NCBI GenBank assembly: GCA_000310025.1 | Contig: FN648498.1 | Location: 664,099-728,098 of the forward strand | Source: Ectocarpus siliculosus | Taxonomy: Eukaryota > Sar > Phaeophyceae > Ectocarpales > Ectocarpaceae | Reading direction: 5' to 3' | Length of the DNA: 64,000 bases | Shown here: positions 23,601-45,381 of the stretch, one piece after another | How positions within the stretch are numbered: the stretch's first letter is position 1 | How the letters are laid out: each line of letters begins with the position of its first letter | Position numbers and translations under genes: made by a program | The notes under the pieces: generated by a model | Told to the model about the DNA's origin: nothing | The model's input: the letters and a program-made list of their open reading frames with translations, nothing else | Databases searched by the model: none

Positions 23601-25080
23601 GCTTCGGTTTGAGCTCCATGAAAGATGGATGATATTCGCATGTGTCCGCCTCCCCCCACCTTGCGCCCTCCGCAGCGTTCGTGCAGACCGACAAGTCGGA
23701 TATACCTGTCACCATCCAGGAGGCAGAAGTGGCCTTCGCGTGGTGAGAAATAAACAGGAAGAGGAAAGCCAGAAACGTAGAAAAGAAAGAGGTTCGACTC
23801 TTCAGTCACTTGATCGGTTGGCCGCTTTTTTGTCCCGAGACCGTCTTCTTGCTGTGTGTCGTGGTGTCGGTGCCTGGCGGGATTGTGCATACACGTTTCT
23901 CCTGGGCACAACCGATTCCCCCTCTAACTGTGTATGTCCCATCCTCAGGTGGGTGGACACAGCAATCTTCTACCCCGACCCTGCCCCGCGAGAGGTTGGC
24001 TTCGCTGTCACCAGCATGGTCAAGGCTGCGCGGAAGCCGCACTGGAAGGTGAGAAGACGATATACGCGGCTTCTGCGGTTTGCAATATTATTTACCCAAG
24101 GCTTTGATGTGTTTGTTTTTTTTCACGAATGTTCGAATCGTTTTGCGGGGCGTTTTTTCTTGGTCATCACGCTGCTTTTTGGATCTGTATGCACAAAGCG
24201 ACATGCCCTGTGCGGAAAGGCGCTGATGGCGCGACTGTTTGGCGCATATAAACCGTTCGTCCCCTGCTTGTTCCTTCCTTCACCTCCACCGTCATGATGT
24301 CTTTAGTTGACATGTCTGAGACTGATTGTGCGTATGTGACTACGGCACTACTACTGTTGTGACTCGTTCACGCATGCGTGCGTGGTGGAACACGCGGTCA
24401 AACGTCGATCGCCCGACCCTCCCTGACAGCAGCCTTCCAAACGTTCGTTCGCCTTGTTCTATCTCTAAAGGGGCTCATGTGGTTGTTCGGGGCAAACACC
24501 GTCTTCTTCCCCTGCTTCTTCCTTCCTCCACCTTCGGTGTCGGGACGGAAGCAGTCTCTAGTTGACGACTCCACGATTGACGTTCCAACCCCGGTGGCGT
24601 ACCCCCTGGATGCGAAAACGTTTGTAATGTGGGGGCTGACGTTCGGTGTTGTTTCTGACCTCGTCGTGGCCGGTGGCGGGCGCGGGTTTGCCCACCGCCA
24701 ACCTCCGTACTTCCGGTCAGTGTCCAAACACGTATGGTCTTGTTGTTTCAGCCTGACTGCCGCTTCCGCCGTGCCGAACCGTGGCCGAGTTTCTGTCGTC
24801 GATGCAAACTGTGCGATTCTCCATGCGCGTTTTCGAGCTTCATTGACTAGAGAACGAACCAGTGGTTTCTTCGTGAAGCGCCGACGCGTTACAGCAGCGA
24901 ACACAGCAACTTGTGCACATGATGACGGGCTCGTTGTTTCTTTGTCCATTGTGTGGCTGCAGGTTCCACAGCGTCCGGGCGGACACACTTGCAAATATGT
25001 TCTGCCGGATTCGGAGATGGCCCTGGAATCTCAGGCGGGCTCTTTCTTCTTCTCTTGCGACGCTGCGCCTTCGCCAATGA
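20634..25080 (+). CDS. Nudix hydrolase, CoA-diphosphatase-like (NUDT7/8 type)
   Basis: Nudix enzymes cleave nucleoside diphosphates linked to another moiety, using Mg or Mn. Exons: 20634-20872, 21186-21302, 23095-23171, 23676-23742, 23949-24048, 24555-24715, 24963-25080; all phases join to 292 residues. The Nudix box is complete at 92-114: GRQEPGE, seven residues, then RECQEEVGI, matching Gx5Ex7REUXEEXGU. It is preceded by [12 protein letters not shown], the form seen in the NUDT7/8 and YeaB-like group. Later blocks [24 protein letters not shown] and [13 protein letters not shown] match the remainder of that fold. CoA or a related acyl-CoA is a likely substrate, by family only. The last exon, ending ATLRLRQ, was chosen by phase and is the least certain. 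An in-frame ATG at 20583 would add MCTAVERASLISFSSAT, which could be an organelle-targeting leader. Intron 2 carries a TIR element. Confidence 0.87.
21305..22840. mobile_element. non-autonomous DNA transposon with terminal inverted repeats
   Basis: The left end ATCACAATACAGAGGGCCCC runs on to GGTATAGTGCAGG. The right end, reverse-complemented, reads ATCACAAGTACAGAGGGGGG and continues into CCCGGTATAGTGCAGG. Behind each end the 10-12-mer TATAGTGCAGG or CAATAGTGCAGG recurs in both orientations, at least six times on the left (21328-21478) and six on the right (22691-22816). Such clustered subterminal motifs are typical of transposase-binding sites. The interior has no transposase-like frame and holds a nested SINE-like repeat at 21997-22113. 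I could not find a convincing target-site duplication. The left end begins 2 bp after the GT of the exon-2 splice donor. Confidence 0.8.
21997..22113 (+). repeat. SINE-like dispersed repeat (copy B), nested in the TIR element
   Basis: It matches 16517-16636 almost throughout, including GATCGGTCCTG.GGGAACAA, CTCCGTCCTCTCGAGGACGC, GGTCAATGGT and GCATGCAAAACATAAGAGTA. It ends in a pure run of about 18 C. ATTGACC at its start and GGTCAAT near its end are inverted copies, so the transcript could fold back. Confidence 0.8.
22877..23033. repeat. tandem duplication, about 77-bp unit
   Basis: ATGAGGCTTGCGCT.CATATG and GCCCTGAAGATA occur twice in the same order, followed by CTGCCTTC. The second unit ends about 60 bp before the acceptor of Nudix exon 3. 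Confidence 0.8.
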
Positions 25081-26870
25081 TCGACTACAAGCGTCTACGG
25101 AGACCACGCCAAGTTTATTGATTGTGCATACCCAACGTCGTCGTGTGGAGCCAGGACGCTTTGGACAAATGGGCTCACCCGCTCGACAAGAAAGTGGGGT
25201 TGCAGCGATACAGGCTATACGATTTTTCAATCCTCAGGCCTTGGTACGTGTGAGCGTCTACGCCCCAGGAGGCACTAATCAACACAAACTCGCCGAGGGC
25301 ATGCAAGTTAGTGCCCAAGACGGCCGACGGAGGGATTTCTTACGCCGGGGTTAGGCAACAATAAGTGCATGGTTCGGAGTCTCCGACTGAACAGCATCGG
25401 AAAAGACTCTCTTGTTGTGCGGCACTAAAACGCCGTGAATAGAAACTGTGTATCGGCCTCTTCGAGAAAATTCCAGTGAAACAATCAGCGGCGCACTAGC
25501 GACTTGAAAGTTTGGTGGCGTGCCGAGAATTCACGCAACACATTTTGGGTGGCGTAGTCGTTGCATGATTCAATCAAGGCAGGTAGAGTAGTTCAACACC
25601 AGTAAAAAAATGTACTTAGAGATGATGGCGGTGGTTTGTGGCTTGACCTACATTGCTTTGCCAAGAGACACGGGACACGCACGAGCTGACACACGACCTT
25701 AAAAAAAACGCACTTCTCATGAAAACCCCGTTGCACCCGCAACGAGTAAAGAACCAAAGCAAAACACAGGACAACAGCAATTAAACAAAAATGGGATGGT
25801 GATTTTTTCCAGATTCACAACGCTCGAAGACACCCCCTCGTTTTGTACTCGCGCTACTGTTCACACCACCACCGAACTCAAGCCGTAAATGGCATCAAAT
25901 GGCCAATGACTCTCGAGAAACGTCGACAGTATGACGGAAACTACGGACACACGTGGTGTTGTGAAGCGTGCAAATACGGTCAAGTTCCAGCTATCACAGC
26001 AACACACACACACGCTCTTTCGGCTGAGAACCCAAACTCAACATACTCTTAGGGTTAGGTTACGTTATAGAGATGCGCAAACCTCACCCTGTGGATCAGA
26101 TCTTGTCCGAAAGCTCCATGCGCCCACGATTACACGCGGTGAACGGTCCAAATTGTACTGGTGCATCCCTCCCCTATTGCACGGCTGTACACAAACCAAC
26201 AACGTTCGCGGCACTCGGCCATTTTCATGCCCATGAAAGCTAAGCGTTGTCTCCCAAACGCACGTGTAACCATCAACTGCAGAACCTGAGGGTTAGACAT
26301 GTACTGGTTCCATGGCGCCGCCAAAAGCCCAATCCCGCAAAACGCCTCTCAGCTGCCTGCTGCACCCAGTCGCCTTCATCCCAGCCAGCGTAGCACACAG
26401 TAAGTCGAAGCGGCCGGTGGTGGAGAATCCTTACCCTTCCAAGAAGCGCCATGACCCCTCTCACACGCGCGGTCCACAGCATCACGTTTCCTTGGTTCCC
26501 GACCACCGCCTGCGAGGGTGCTCTCCTGTGTCTCTCCTTTCATCCAGATATTGCGGTGTTGAACGGGGGGTTCAACTTCCCTGTCTATCAGCACACACTG
26601 GCTCCTTCAAGCGTGCAGCACCAGCGCAAGTTGCGTCTCAAAAAACTCTTCCCGTGTTATAGGGGGCCCGAAGAGCACACCGCGAATCCTTATACAGTAT
26701 ACCTCGAGCGGCGTCTGCCTCGTCCCAGCGCAGCAGCTCGCTCTCAGTCGAGCTTCAACACTCGTTCAGGCCCAATGCCTCTATCTATGCAGATAGTGAA
26801 GCCTCCAGTTCTGATGCGCTACTATGTAGCATGCCCGCCCCCCGTGCTCGCTGATGCCAAAAGCATTTTT
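25081..26870. other. convergent intergenic region between the Nudix and PRA1 genes
   Basis: Both neighbouring genes end here, so it should contain two 3' UTRs. Several open frames of 60-150 codons exist on both strands (for example 26451-26903, plus), but none shows a domain, a membrane pattern or splice-linked partners. I see no repeat of note. Confidence 0.5.
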
Positions 26871-29800
26871 TCAGGTCGCGTGAGAGTGCCTCCCAGCGTT
26901 TGACGGGTCCACCATCGGCGGTGCGCTTTCACGGAACCCCCCCCCGCCACCCGGGGGCGGGGTCGTTGCCATCCCCGCTCCCGGCATAGGCCTTGTCCGA
27001 AGTCGCATGTTCGCGTTCACCGGCCCCGGTCGCCCCCTTCCGATACCCCCCCCGCCCTCCAAGTCGCCGTCCCCCCCGTGGAGCTCCGGCGGGCCGCCGC
27101 CCCGGGTGTTGCGGACGGCTCGCGCCACCGGCGGGCGGAAGGTGGCGTGCAAGAGGCACACGGCGCACCCCAAGATGCCAGAGAACTGCAGCGAGAAGAT
27201 GTAGCCCGTGACCGACAGGAGGAGCATCGACGCTAATTGGCGCAAACGGGGTGGGGGGCAGGGGGGGGGTGACGCATGGGCGAGACGGTCAATGACACGT
27301 CACTAGGGACACGTCGCGAGGGGTTAAATAGTGAAGGCCAGGGTTGAGTACATTAAATGTAAAGCATGTTGTCGAGCACACGCAGACAGGGCGTAGGAAG
27401 AAGCGACTTCATAGAAACATGCCGAGAGCCGATGGTGGTCAGGAGACCGCTGATTGGCGCACGACTCTACCGTACCGCAAGGGCAGGTCAGGGATGGGTA
27501 AGCAAAACATCTCGTAAGAGGTGTCGTTCTCGGCCTTTCCCTGGCTACATTTCACGAAAGAACAGCTGTCCGCCCTCGGTAGCGGCAAGCGCAAGTGCGA
27601 TCTTGGCACCCGTTCAACACATGGTCCACGGAAGCCTAGGGTGTCGGTGCGGAACAACAACAGCATGGAATTAGGCATTGTTTTTGAACACACACACACA
27701 CGTCCCGCAGGACACCGGTGCATGAATACATGTCTGCACCCGGAAGAGCATACGGGATTAGACTTGCCTTACACAACCCCTCAACCGAGCAAACATGAGA
27801 CAATGCCGGCGCCGCACACACACATGCCAGGTCGCGACGGCGAAGACCCAGTGCGTCAAGCGAACCGCAACCATACTACCGTACTCAACTCAAACAAACG
27901 ATGGAAATTTCTCTAGATTATCCCCCGGACCACCTGTTCAATGACACCGACTAACCAAGTACTTCGTAGGTGTTTGCGCATGTTTTCCATGTCTTTTTAT
28001 CAGCGCTTACCCGGTTGGATCGGCGTGGCATGTAGATGAAAAATCAAACAAAGAGACGCGCGAACATACACACACCTACGGCGGCCGCAATGGTCTTTTC
28101 CCTCGTGCCCAGCGTCACGTCCAGCACCACAAGTTTCTTGCGACGGCTCATAAAAACGTACAGGAACATGCACAGTGACGCCAGCAGGGTCAGCAGGAGC
28201 CCCGGCGATCGCAGGATGTACACCGCCGCGATCGTGGCCCAGATCATCAGGTAGTTGGTCGCGAAGAAGGAAAGGTTCGCGTTCACTCTCTGCCAGAGAA
28301 AATAGCACACACACACACGTGTATGCAGGACGGGTTCGATAAGGGTGTGATAGAGCAGCCGCGAATGATCTCTTGCCGCGCGGCGACGGCCGAGGTAGGG
28401 TCTTGTCACCATCGCGAAATTCAAACTTCCTGCACAAAGGGGGCGAGGATACACCCGAAACTGGCATGCACTGTGCCACCAACGGCTCTTGACGGATAGC
28501 CTCAGACTCGGCGCCCCAGCCATCAACGACAGTAACAGTGGGCTAGCAAAATCTTCGGGGGGGGGGGGGGCGATCCCTGGGAACCCCGGGGGCAACTCCC
28601 GTTCATGTGTCAAAAAAATGACTATTACCCCCCGGGTTGCAAAGGGGACAAAAAACTTGCTATGCTGAAACTTTGGCCTGGGCGTAGTTACCCTAAAAAC
28701 GGCAAAAAACCAAAAAACAACAAGGGGGCCAGGGAAATCAACAGTATGACCCCCCTTCTAGGACCAAACGTAATCTAAAAAACATGGGCTTTGTGTGGGA
28801 AAAAAAGGGAAAACAAACTAAACCCCATTGTACCTCCATTATGCTGGAAACTGGTTCCCCCCCCCGGGGGCAACTGCCGTAAAATAATTATCCCAATCTA
28901 GCCCGGGACTCGGGCATCAACATCTGAAAAAAAAAATTACATTTCCCAATGAAACCCTTGTTTCCCCCCGGGGGCAAAAAAAACGGAAATCCACCCCCCC
29001 ACCACCAAGGGAAAAAAAAAAGAAAGCCCATGGGGCTTGTTTCCGTTTTTTTTTTCCCGNNNNNNNNNNNNNNNNNNNNNNNNNNNNNNNNNNNNNNNNN
29101 NNNNNNNNNNNNNNNNNNNNNNNNNNNNNNNNNNNNNNNNNNNNNNNNNNNNNNNNNNNGTTCTGGAGGGATACCTTCAGATTGGGCCCCCCACCCTTCA
29201 AGGCCAGTAACAGGGGGCTAGCAAATTTTTGGGGGGGGGGGGGGGCGATCCATGTGAACCACGTGCGCAACTCGCGTTCATGTGTCAGAGAAATGACTAT
29301 TACTCCACGGGTTGCAAAGGGTACAGAATACTTGCTATGCTGAAACTTTGGCCTGGTCGTAGTTACCATAAGAACGGCAAATAGCCAAGACACAACAAGG
29401 CGGCCAGGCAAATCAACAGTATGACCACGCTTCTAGGACCAAACGTAGTCTAAAGAGCATGTGCTTTGTGTGGGAAAGAGAGGGAGAGCATACTATACTC
29501 GATTGTACGTCGATTATGCTGGAGACTGGTTCACCCACGCGGTGGCAACTGCCGTAGACTAGTTATCCCAATCTAGCCCGGGACTCGTGCATCAACATCT
29601 GAGAGAGAGAATTACATTCACGACTGATACCCTTGTTTCCCACAGGCAGCAGAAAAAACGGAAATCGACCCACCGACGACTAAGGCAAAACAAAACGAGA
29701 GCACATGGCGCTTGTTTCAGTTTTTTTTTTCCTGAGGCACAAAACCCAGGACCAGGTGTGCAACTACTAGAAGAAAAGGTCATGCTAAGTCTGAGGTAAG

Positions 29801-31015
29801 CGGGGCTAATAATCGTATCAATTAATTTCATATCTCATGCACAATTCTTCATTCGGCATCGGTAAATCGTGGCAATTTCCGATTGGGTAATGCAAGTGTC
29901 TGGCAATTTTGTTGGTTTGAATGACTGACTCGCTTCTATCTTGATGATGATATTGCTTCTGCAACTCCCTGTGCCAGGCCCTGCTGGTTGTGCGGAAGAT
30001 GTACAACACTTTCGCTAAAATTTTCCAGTTTATAAGAGGCAGAAAGAGAGCGTACGAGCGTAGCATCTGCAATCGAGCCCTAAGGTTGCTGCTGACTCGC
30101 GACGAGATTCCGCCGCCGCACAACTACTCCTCGAGAAACAACAAACAACAAGTATGTAGGTCCTTGTAACGCTCACCCCACCCTCTTACCTTCTTTACTT
30201 CTGCCTGGGTCCATTTTGGCTGCTCAACCGGCCCGAAAAACTGTTTGGCGAGGGGGGCGTGGCAAAGTGGCAAAGCACAAGCAGGGAGAAAGCGAGAAGA
30301 CATGGGAAGCGGGGTGTGGGGTGTGGGTTGCCCGACGGAGAAAACATAGTCCACTCACCCACCACTATGTAATGGTCGGAGTACCATTGTAGAATAGTAG
30401 TCTGTCTACCTACAGCCGTAGTGTACCTTGCTTGAAATAAAAAAAAAACAGACACACGATCAACGACCAGAGAGCAAGAACGGGGGGAAAACTCCGGCAG
30501 ACGTTAAAGCAACCACCTGGTGTGTGTGGAAAAATCAATAGGTCTCAGGTCATCGTGTGCGTGACCAACAAACGGTCACCGCCAATTGGTCACGCAGCCT
30601 ATAATGGTCGCCTCTATGTTGTAGCGCCAGTTTCAAAACGAAAAATCGCTCGCGATCTGCGGGGAACGTCGACACCATCGCAAACAAGACTGCACCACAA
30701 AAGCAGACAAGATGACAGCTAGAGGGAGGGCGTGGCCGATATTTGTTGCTCTGGTCTGCTCTCCAGTTTTGCCTCGGCCTCTGTCTCAACGTAGACATGC
30801 ATAGAATCGGTTTCTTTTTTTTCTTGTCGCTCTGCTCCCTCGAACCCACCCACCCGTGTTTGTTCCAGAACGGACAGCAGTCAACAATTCAGACGCGGAC
30901 AATTCAATGCCAATCCACTTACCTCTGCCCATGGTCTCCGGTCTGCTACGAAAAACCTATGCATGTGCTGACCAAGCACGGTCAGCTCATCCTTCAGCTC
31001 AGATGCTTCCGCCAT
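26871..31015 (-). CDS. PRA1-family protein (prenylated Rab acceptor, Yip3-like)
   Basis: PRA1 proteins are small ER/Golgi membrane proteins that bind prenylated Rab GTPases and help their membrane delivery. Exons on the minus strand: 31015-30923, 30240-30190, 28289-28076, 27232-26871; phases join to 239 residues. Residues 1-31 (MAEASELKDELTVLG...) lead to RRPWAEFFGPVEQPKW, the conserved PRA1 entry motif. RVNANLSFFATNYLM (49-63) is the family signature. The first hydrophobic hairpin spans 62-97 and the second about 121-149, ending GILGCAVCLLHATFRPP. The tail from 155 to 239 is Gly/Pro/Arg-rich and longer than in most members. The start is the first ATG giving this order. The gene is divergent from the NDR kinase with a 297-bp spacer. 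Intron 2 contains an assembly gap flanked by duplicated sequence. Confidence 0.87.
28487..29059. repeat. left copy of a sequence duplicated across an assembly gap
   Basis: It aligns block for block with 29160-29733. From about 28560 onward this copy differs by replacing bases with the identity of a neighbour (for example AAAAAAATG for AGAGAAATG, CCCCGGG for CCACGGG), and C and A runs are inflated. That is the signature of a low-quality contig end, not of evolution. Confidence 0.8.
29060..29159. other. assembly gap of exactly 100 N
   Basis: A run of exactly 100 N is the usual placeholder for a gap of unknown size. It lies in PRA1 intron 2. The flanking sequences repeat each other, so the gap may not exist in the genome. 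Confidence 0.95.
29160..29733. repeat. right copy of the sequence duplicated across the gap
   Basis: This is the partner of 28487-29059. Here the first 70 or so bases look degraded (G, C and T runs), whereas the rest has normal sequence complexity. Each copy is therefore worst at the side facing the gap. Confidence 0.8.
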
Positions 31016-31312
31016 CGGTTCAATTGGACAGAGGAAAGTGCAAAGAGAGAACGTGCTCACAACATGCAGCACACAGAGTCAGGAGGACTGCGGAGCAAAC
31101 AGCAGAGTCGGGACCGGGGGCTCCGTGGAATGGAGTTCAATGGATGCGAAAATGACGGGGTATGCGTTGCTGTGGGGGGACGGACGGGGAGATGGCTGTG
31201 TGGGACGTATGTGAGACTTGTTCCGTCTGCCTTGCTGTTCAGAGCTGAGAGCGAGTCAAGGTAAAAACATCCCCCCCCCCCGCTTCCCCGCTGGTTCCGA
31301 GCTCTCCTCTAC
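31016..31312. promoter_or_regulatory. bidirectional spacer between PRA1 and the NDR kinase
   Basis: The two start codons are separated by 297 bp. A run of C at 31271-31281 lies just before the kinase ATG. No TATA-like element is evident. Shared regulation is inferred from distance alone. Confidence 0.55.
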
Positions 31313-42394
<11,082 letters not shown>

Positions 42395-45381
42395 TAGCTC
42401 CGGCGACGAAGCGGTGGCTAGCCCTGACGGAGTGTTTGTGTCGACGCCTGCTGGTGTTGGAGGCGAGAAGAGGACGTAAAAGTTAGAGAAGGAGGGGAGG
42501 GTTTGACCTAGACCCACGACCACCCCAGCTGAGTTTTGAGGGTATAGTATTTGGGGAAGAAGGTCGGGCTAAGCCGACCCGACCTGTCGGCGCCAAGGTG
42601 GAGTGTGTTTGTTCGGGCTCACCTGACCTCGAGTTTAGAAAGACGGAGGCAAGCCGCGGGCGTTGTTGCCGTGATGGCCGACCTCTCTCTCTAGGAAGGG
42701 ACGACGGAGGAGCAGCCAACACGGTACAAGCCCGTGTGCTGACCGGTGGCTATTATTACATGGTGTCATCGCCAGAGTCGTCACACCGCCATGTTCTTCC
42801 TGCTTCTCCCAAAGGCATTTTTTTGTTTTAATCCTCCGTAACGAGAGCGAGCGGCCTCCAAGTGCTAGTGCTTGGGCTTGATCGAGGTGGTCAAGGTCGC
42901 TGAAAGCTTCAGATGAAGTGCTTGGTGCTTGGTGTGCGAGAGAGGTGGGGCCTGGGCTCCTACAGCACGATCGGAGGGATAAAGGGGGATTCCAGGTTCC
43001 ACCTTTCTACGTGTGTCTCAAGTGGCACCAGGTGTGGTTGGTGATTTATTTCGTGTGGTGCACGGCGCATTGCCGTAGCGGACAGCTGTAGACAGCCAGC
43101 CCCCCACGGTGTTTGCTGCTGTTGTACGTGTGTGTGGTGTCAGTGTGAATTTTTGTGGCATATGGTACCAGTAGACTTTTTTGTGTTGACCTCTCCTTGT
43201 GCTATTTTTTTTTTTTTCTTCAAGTACAGAGACATGGCCCCCAACACATCCCATCCCGCTACTATTGCTATTTAGTGTGTTTGTCTTTCTCCCCCTAGGC
43301 GTTTTGCTGTTGCGTCTCCTATTCTTTTAGGATGGGGCGAGCTCCTCCTGCAGCGCGAAAGCTCGCGGGTCCTTCGTGCACAGCGTCGAGTTATTGGCGT
43401 AGGACACATACCTTTCGCAAAAAGAACAGGGTAGAGGCTCAAGTTTTGTTGCCGACCCTGCTGCCATCTCGGATGGTTACCCAACATCCGGCGGCAACAG
43501 GGCTGCTGGCCTCCTTCCTATCGTCTTGTCTTCGCCCATGAAAACAGGCAGATGGACAAAAGACCCCCCCCTTGTACATGAGTCCCTCGCCAAACAGCGT
43601 CCGAATAATCTGAATTGATGTACTAGTGAAAACGCATTTGTCTTGTTCGTGCTTTAGGAATGGGATGGGATGGAAAGGTAAGATTTAGACGTCGTTGTCT
43701 ACTATGGTATATGGGTGGTACATTATGGGAAGGGATGATTTGTCTTGGCGCTTGTCCTTGATGGTACCGGGCTTGGGATGAGCAGCCTTAGCCTTTTGCA
43801 GCGGTCGTGTGTACCGACGTAGTCTTAATTAATACTTGCTTGGATTTGGCGTAGTCTGAAAAATACATATGTGTAATGTGTAATGTAGGAAATGTTGGTG
43901 CGGGGGGGGGGGGCGTGGAGGTTACGTGTTATCATCCGCAGATTGATGGAATCGAGTCCGTTACTAGGCTGTATACAACACGCCCCCGTTCTTTGGAATA
44001 GAATAAGGTACTGACAGTGTATTGTGGCGCTGTTGGACAAAACATGTGCTTTGCACTTTATCGATGTGGTGGTGGTTGGTAACGGCATGGTAAGCTGTCT
44101 CCTCTTTGTCTGCATGTATGTGCTGCTGTGTCGATTGTTGTCCTCGTATTATCGTTTTCGTTCAAGTCGTGTCTCTTCCCGCGAACTAGCCATATTTTCT
44201 ACCACTGGGTTACAGGCCACGGGTTGGAATGCAGGAATCGTTGTCTTCTCTTACCTTTATTGTTGCCGGGCTGTGTACACGCTATTTTAGCCAGACGGGG
44301 GGATTCTTTGGCGTGCTGCATGTATGCATAATAGAGACAAAAAAGGACGATGACCAACAGGTTAAACTTGCGGGATTTTAGGCCAAAGATACGTGGTGTA
44401 TTTTTGGCGGTTGAACGCGCACCCAATGCAAATGTATTTCCGTGTTGGAAAAATGGATACTCCTGTTCGTGTGGTTGGCAGCCCACGGAAGGAGGGAGAG
44501 CAGCTACCTCGCCCGCGGGGGTTATGTAGCCGCCTCTCCCTTTGACTGGGTTTGAAACGCTTGAAGAGAAGAAGTAAGTAAATCGAGCATCACGAGGGCG
44601 ATGGGCTGCCACTCCACAGCTCTAGTCTACAGCGATGTAGCCCCTTTTGTCACTAGCCTTCCTCTTCTCTCTCCCCAGCCCTTCCCAAATGTCCCACCGC
44701 TCTGTTGAACGCTCCTGGATAGGAGTGCTACCACCCCAACAAAAAGAGTGTCACACTGCTGTGTGTGGTGATCTTCGACAAGCCATTGCCTGTGCATACG
44801 TGCGCATTTGTCTCCCTTCACTGACGACACAAACCTTCCTACTTACTGTTGTTGTCCTGGCAAAAAAGCCGTTCCGACCTCTTCGTGCATACGTGCGCAT
44901 TTGTCTCCCTTCACTGACAACACAAACCTTCCTACTTGCTGTGACTACTGTTGTTGTCTTTGGCATAAAAGCCGTTCCGACCTCTTCTCAGTGCAGTACC
45001 TTCGTACCTTCCACCTGACGAGGAAGCCATGCCCGTGGTCATGTTGTGACGCCAATTATTTACATGTAGATACCCCCGAGAGAGGTACACGGCGAGAACA
45101 AAGACAAACCATAAGAAGAAAGTAGAACCCAAACATGCAGCAGCAGGTGTTCCTTTTCGGACAACGGAGACGACACACAGCTTTACCACCTCTCCCACTG
45201 GACATTTTTTACCGAACGGAATAGTCTCGGACATCCGTGGCACAAAGGGTGGGCGACACAAGAAACAACATACATAGTCTACACAAAAGATGCCCGCTAG
45301 GCTAAAGCGTGCTTCTGAAGTACGAGTAGCCGCAACTTCCACTGCTGCCGAGAAGACCAACATGTTGGCATCATGCTTGCA
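42395..45381. other. intergenic region between the NDR kinase and PSMD9 (convergent)
   Basis: Both neighbours end here. Open frames exist (for example 44199-44612, minus, 137 codons), but none resembles a known protein and none has convincing splice partners. A tandem duplication at 44775-44995 includes two copies of the ACCGTTCCGA-family core. Confidence 0.5.
44775..44995 (+). repeat. tandem duplication of about 95 bp with ACCGTTCCGA-family cores (copies 3 and 4)
   Basis: GTGCATACGTGCGCATTTGT followed by CTCCCTTCACTGAC.ACACAA, CCTTCCTACTT.CTG and AAAAGCCGTTCCGACCTCTT occurs twice in a row. The second unit extends into CAGTACCTTCG, which is present in the long copies at 5350 and 49386. Confidence 0.85.

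Noticed and set aside
29818-30123. Minus-strand frame with LINWKILAKVLYIFRTTSRAW
   Set aside because: It looks mildly protein-like and has an acceptor, but the PRA1 exons on either side already join in phase and form the conserved EVKKRVNANLSFF motif without it.
44199-44612. 137-codon minus-strand frame with one hydrophobic stretch
   Set aside because: No family resemblance and no splice partner; the hydrophobic run alone is weak evidence.
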